From assembly GCA_964579415.1 (NCBI GenBank), contig CAZOGW010000177.1, positions 1 through 5,131 of the forward strand: a DNA stretch of 5,131 bases. Reading direction: 5' to 3'. Position 1 is the stretch's first letter. The number at the start of each line of letters is the position of its first letter. Below are positions 5,051 through 5,131 of this stretch, piece after piece. The stretch comes from CAZOGW01 sp964579415. Lineage in GTDB: Bacteria; Actinomycetota; Acidimicrobiia; Spongiisociales; UBA5794. The position numbers and the translations under genes are program-made. The notes under the pieces were generated by a model. That model saw only the letters and a list, made by a program, of their open reading frames with translations, had not been told where the DNA came from and searched no databases.

Positions 5051-5126
5051 GGCCCCGTCGTCTAGAGGCCTAGGACGCCGCCCTCTCAAGGCGGTAACGC
5101 CGGTTCAAATCCGGTCGGGGCTACCA
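5051..5126 (+). tRNA. tRNA-Glu (anticodon CTC), CCA encoded
   Basis: The acceptor stem GGCCCCG/CGGGGCT closes with a G1-U72 wobble. The D-arm region GTCTAGAGGCCTAGGAC is typical of bacterial tRNA-Glu. The anticodon stem CCGCC/GGCGG holds loop CTCTCAA, with CTC at 5085-5087. The T loop is TTCAAAT on stem GCCGG/CCGGT. Discriminator A is followed by CCA in the DNA (5124-5126), unlike the neighbouring tRNA-Gln. It reads GAG codons. Confidence 0.96.
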
Positions 5127-5131
5127 CCCAG

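Noticed and set aside
4673..5089. 138-codon minus-strand frame antisense to both tRNAs
   Set aside because: It covers two certain tRNA genes; only its last 14 codons, started at GTG 4717, have a ribosome binding site.
1..5131. CRISPR array, insertion sequence, phage or integrase signs near the tRNAs
   Set aside because: No regularly spaced repeats, no terminal inverted repeats, no transposase or integrase frame, and no duplicated tRNA 3' end inside the window.

Overview
The window comes from a high-GC bacterium. Three things point to Actinomycetota: strong G/C bias at third codon positions, three protein genes that each carry a TANNNT-type -10 hexamer almost on the start codon with no Shine-Dalgarno (the leaderless arrangement common in that phylum), and the two tRNA sequences. 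A deep actinobacterial lineage such as Acidimicrobiia is possible, but that is a guess from general feel and not from a marker gene.

Layout. Positions 1-1361 (minus) hold a secreted lipoprotein with a Ser/Thr/Pro-rich linker and a beta-propeller of about seven blades; its C-terminus runs off the window. Positions 1390-3087 (minus) hold a complete SulP-family anion/dicarboxylate transporter with a C-terminal STAS domain, closest by motif to the DauA type. Positions 3136-4503 (minus) hold a class-V, PLP-dependent enzyme with a full set of SufS-like cysteine desulfurase residues. A 58-codon basic ORF (4500-4676, minus) has a strong ribosome binding site, and its stop overlaps the desulfurase start as ATGA. 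Upstream of it is a possible 14-codon GTG-started leader peptide (4673-4717) whose stop overlaps the 58-codon start in the same way, inside a region with an 8-bp inverted repeat. Diverging on the plus strand are tRNA-Gln(CTG) at 4909-4980, with a good sigma-70-like promoter, and tRNA-Glu(CTC) at 5051-5126.

How the genes may work together. The minus-strand genes are tightly packed (4-bp overlaps, then gaps of 48 and 28 bp) and could be one transcript, but each of the three large genes also has its own candidate leaderless promoter. A desulfurase-like enzyme beside a SulP transporter could suggest sulfur handling. However, the transporter resembles the C4-dicarboxylate-transporting DauA more than a dedicated sulfate permease, and no other sulfur or Fe-S genes are in view, so a shared pathway is unproven.

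The most unusual material is the 5' region of the desulfurase gene (about 4500-4860): two coupled short ORFs, two near-identical ribosome binding sites, a long-loop inverted repeat, an 11-bp direct repeat, a GC hairpin, and a palindrome just upstream of the candidate -10. No CRISPR array, insertion sequence, phage gene or attachment site was seen.
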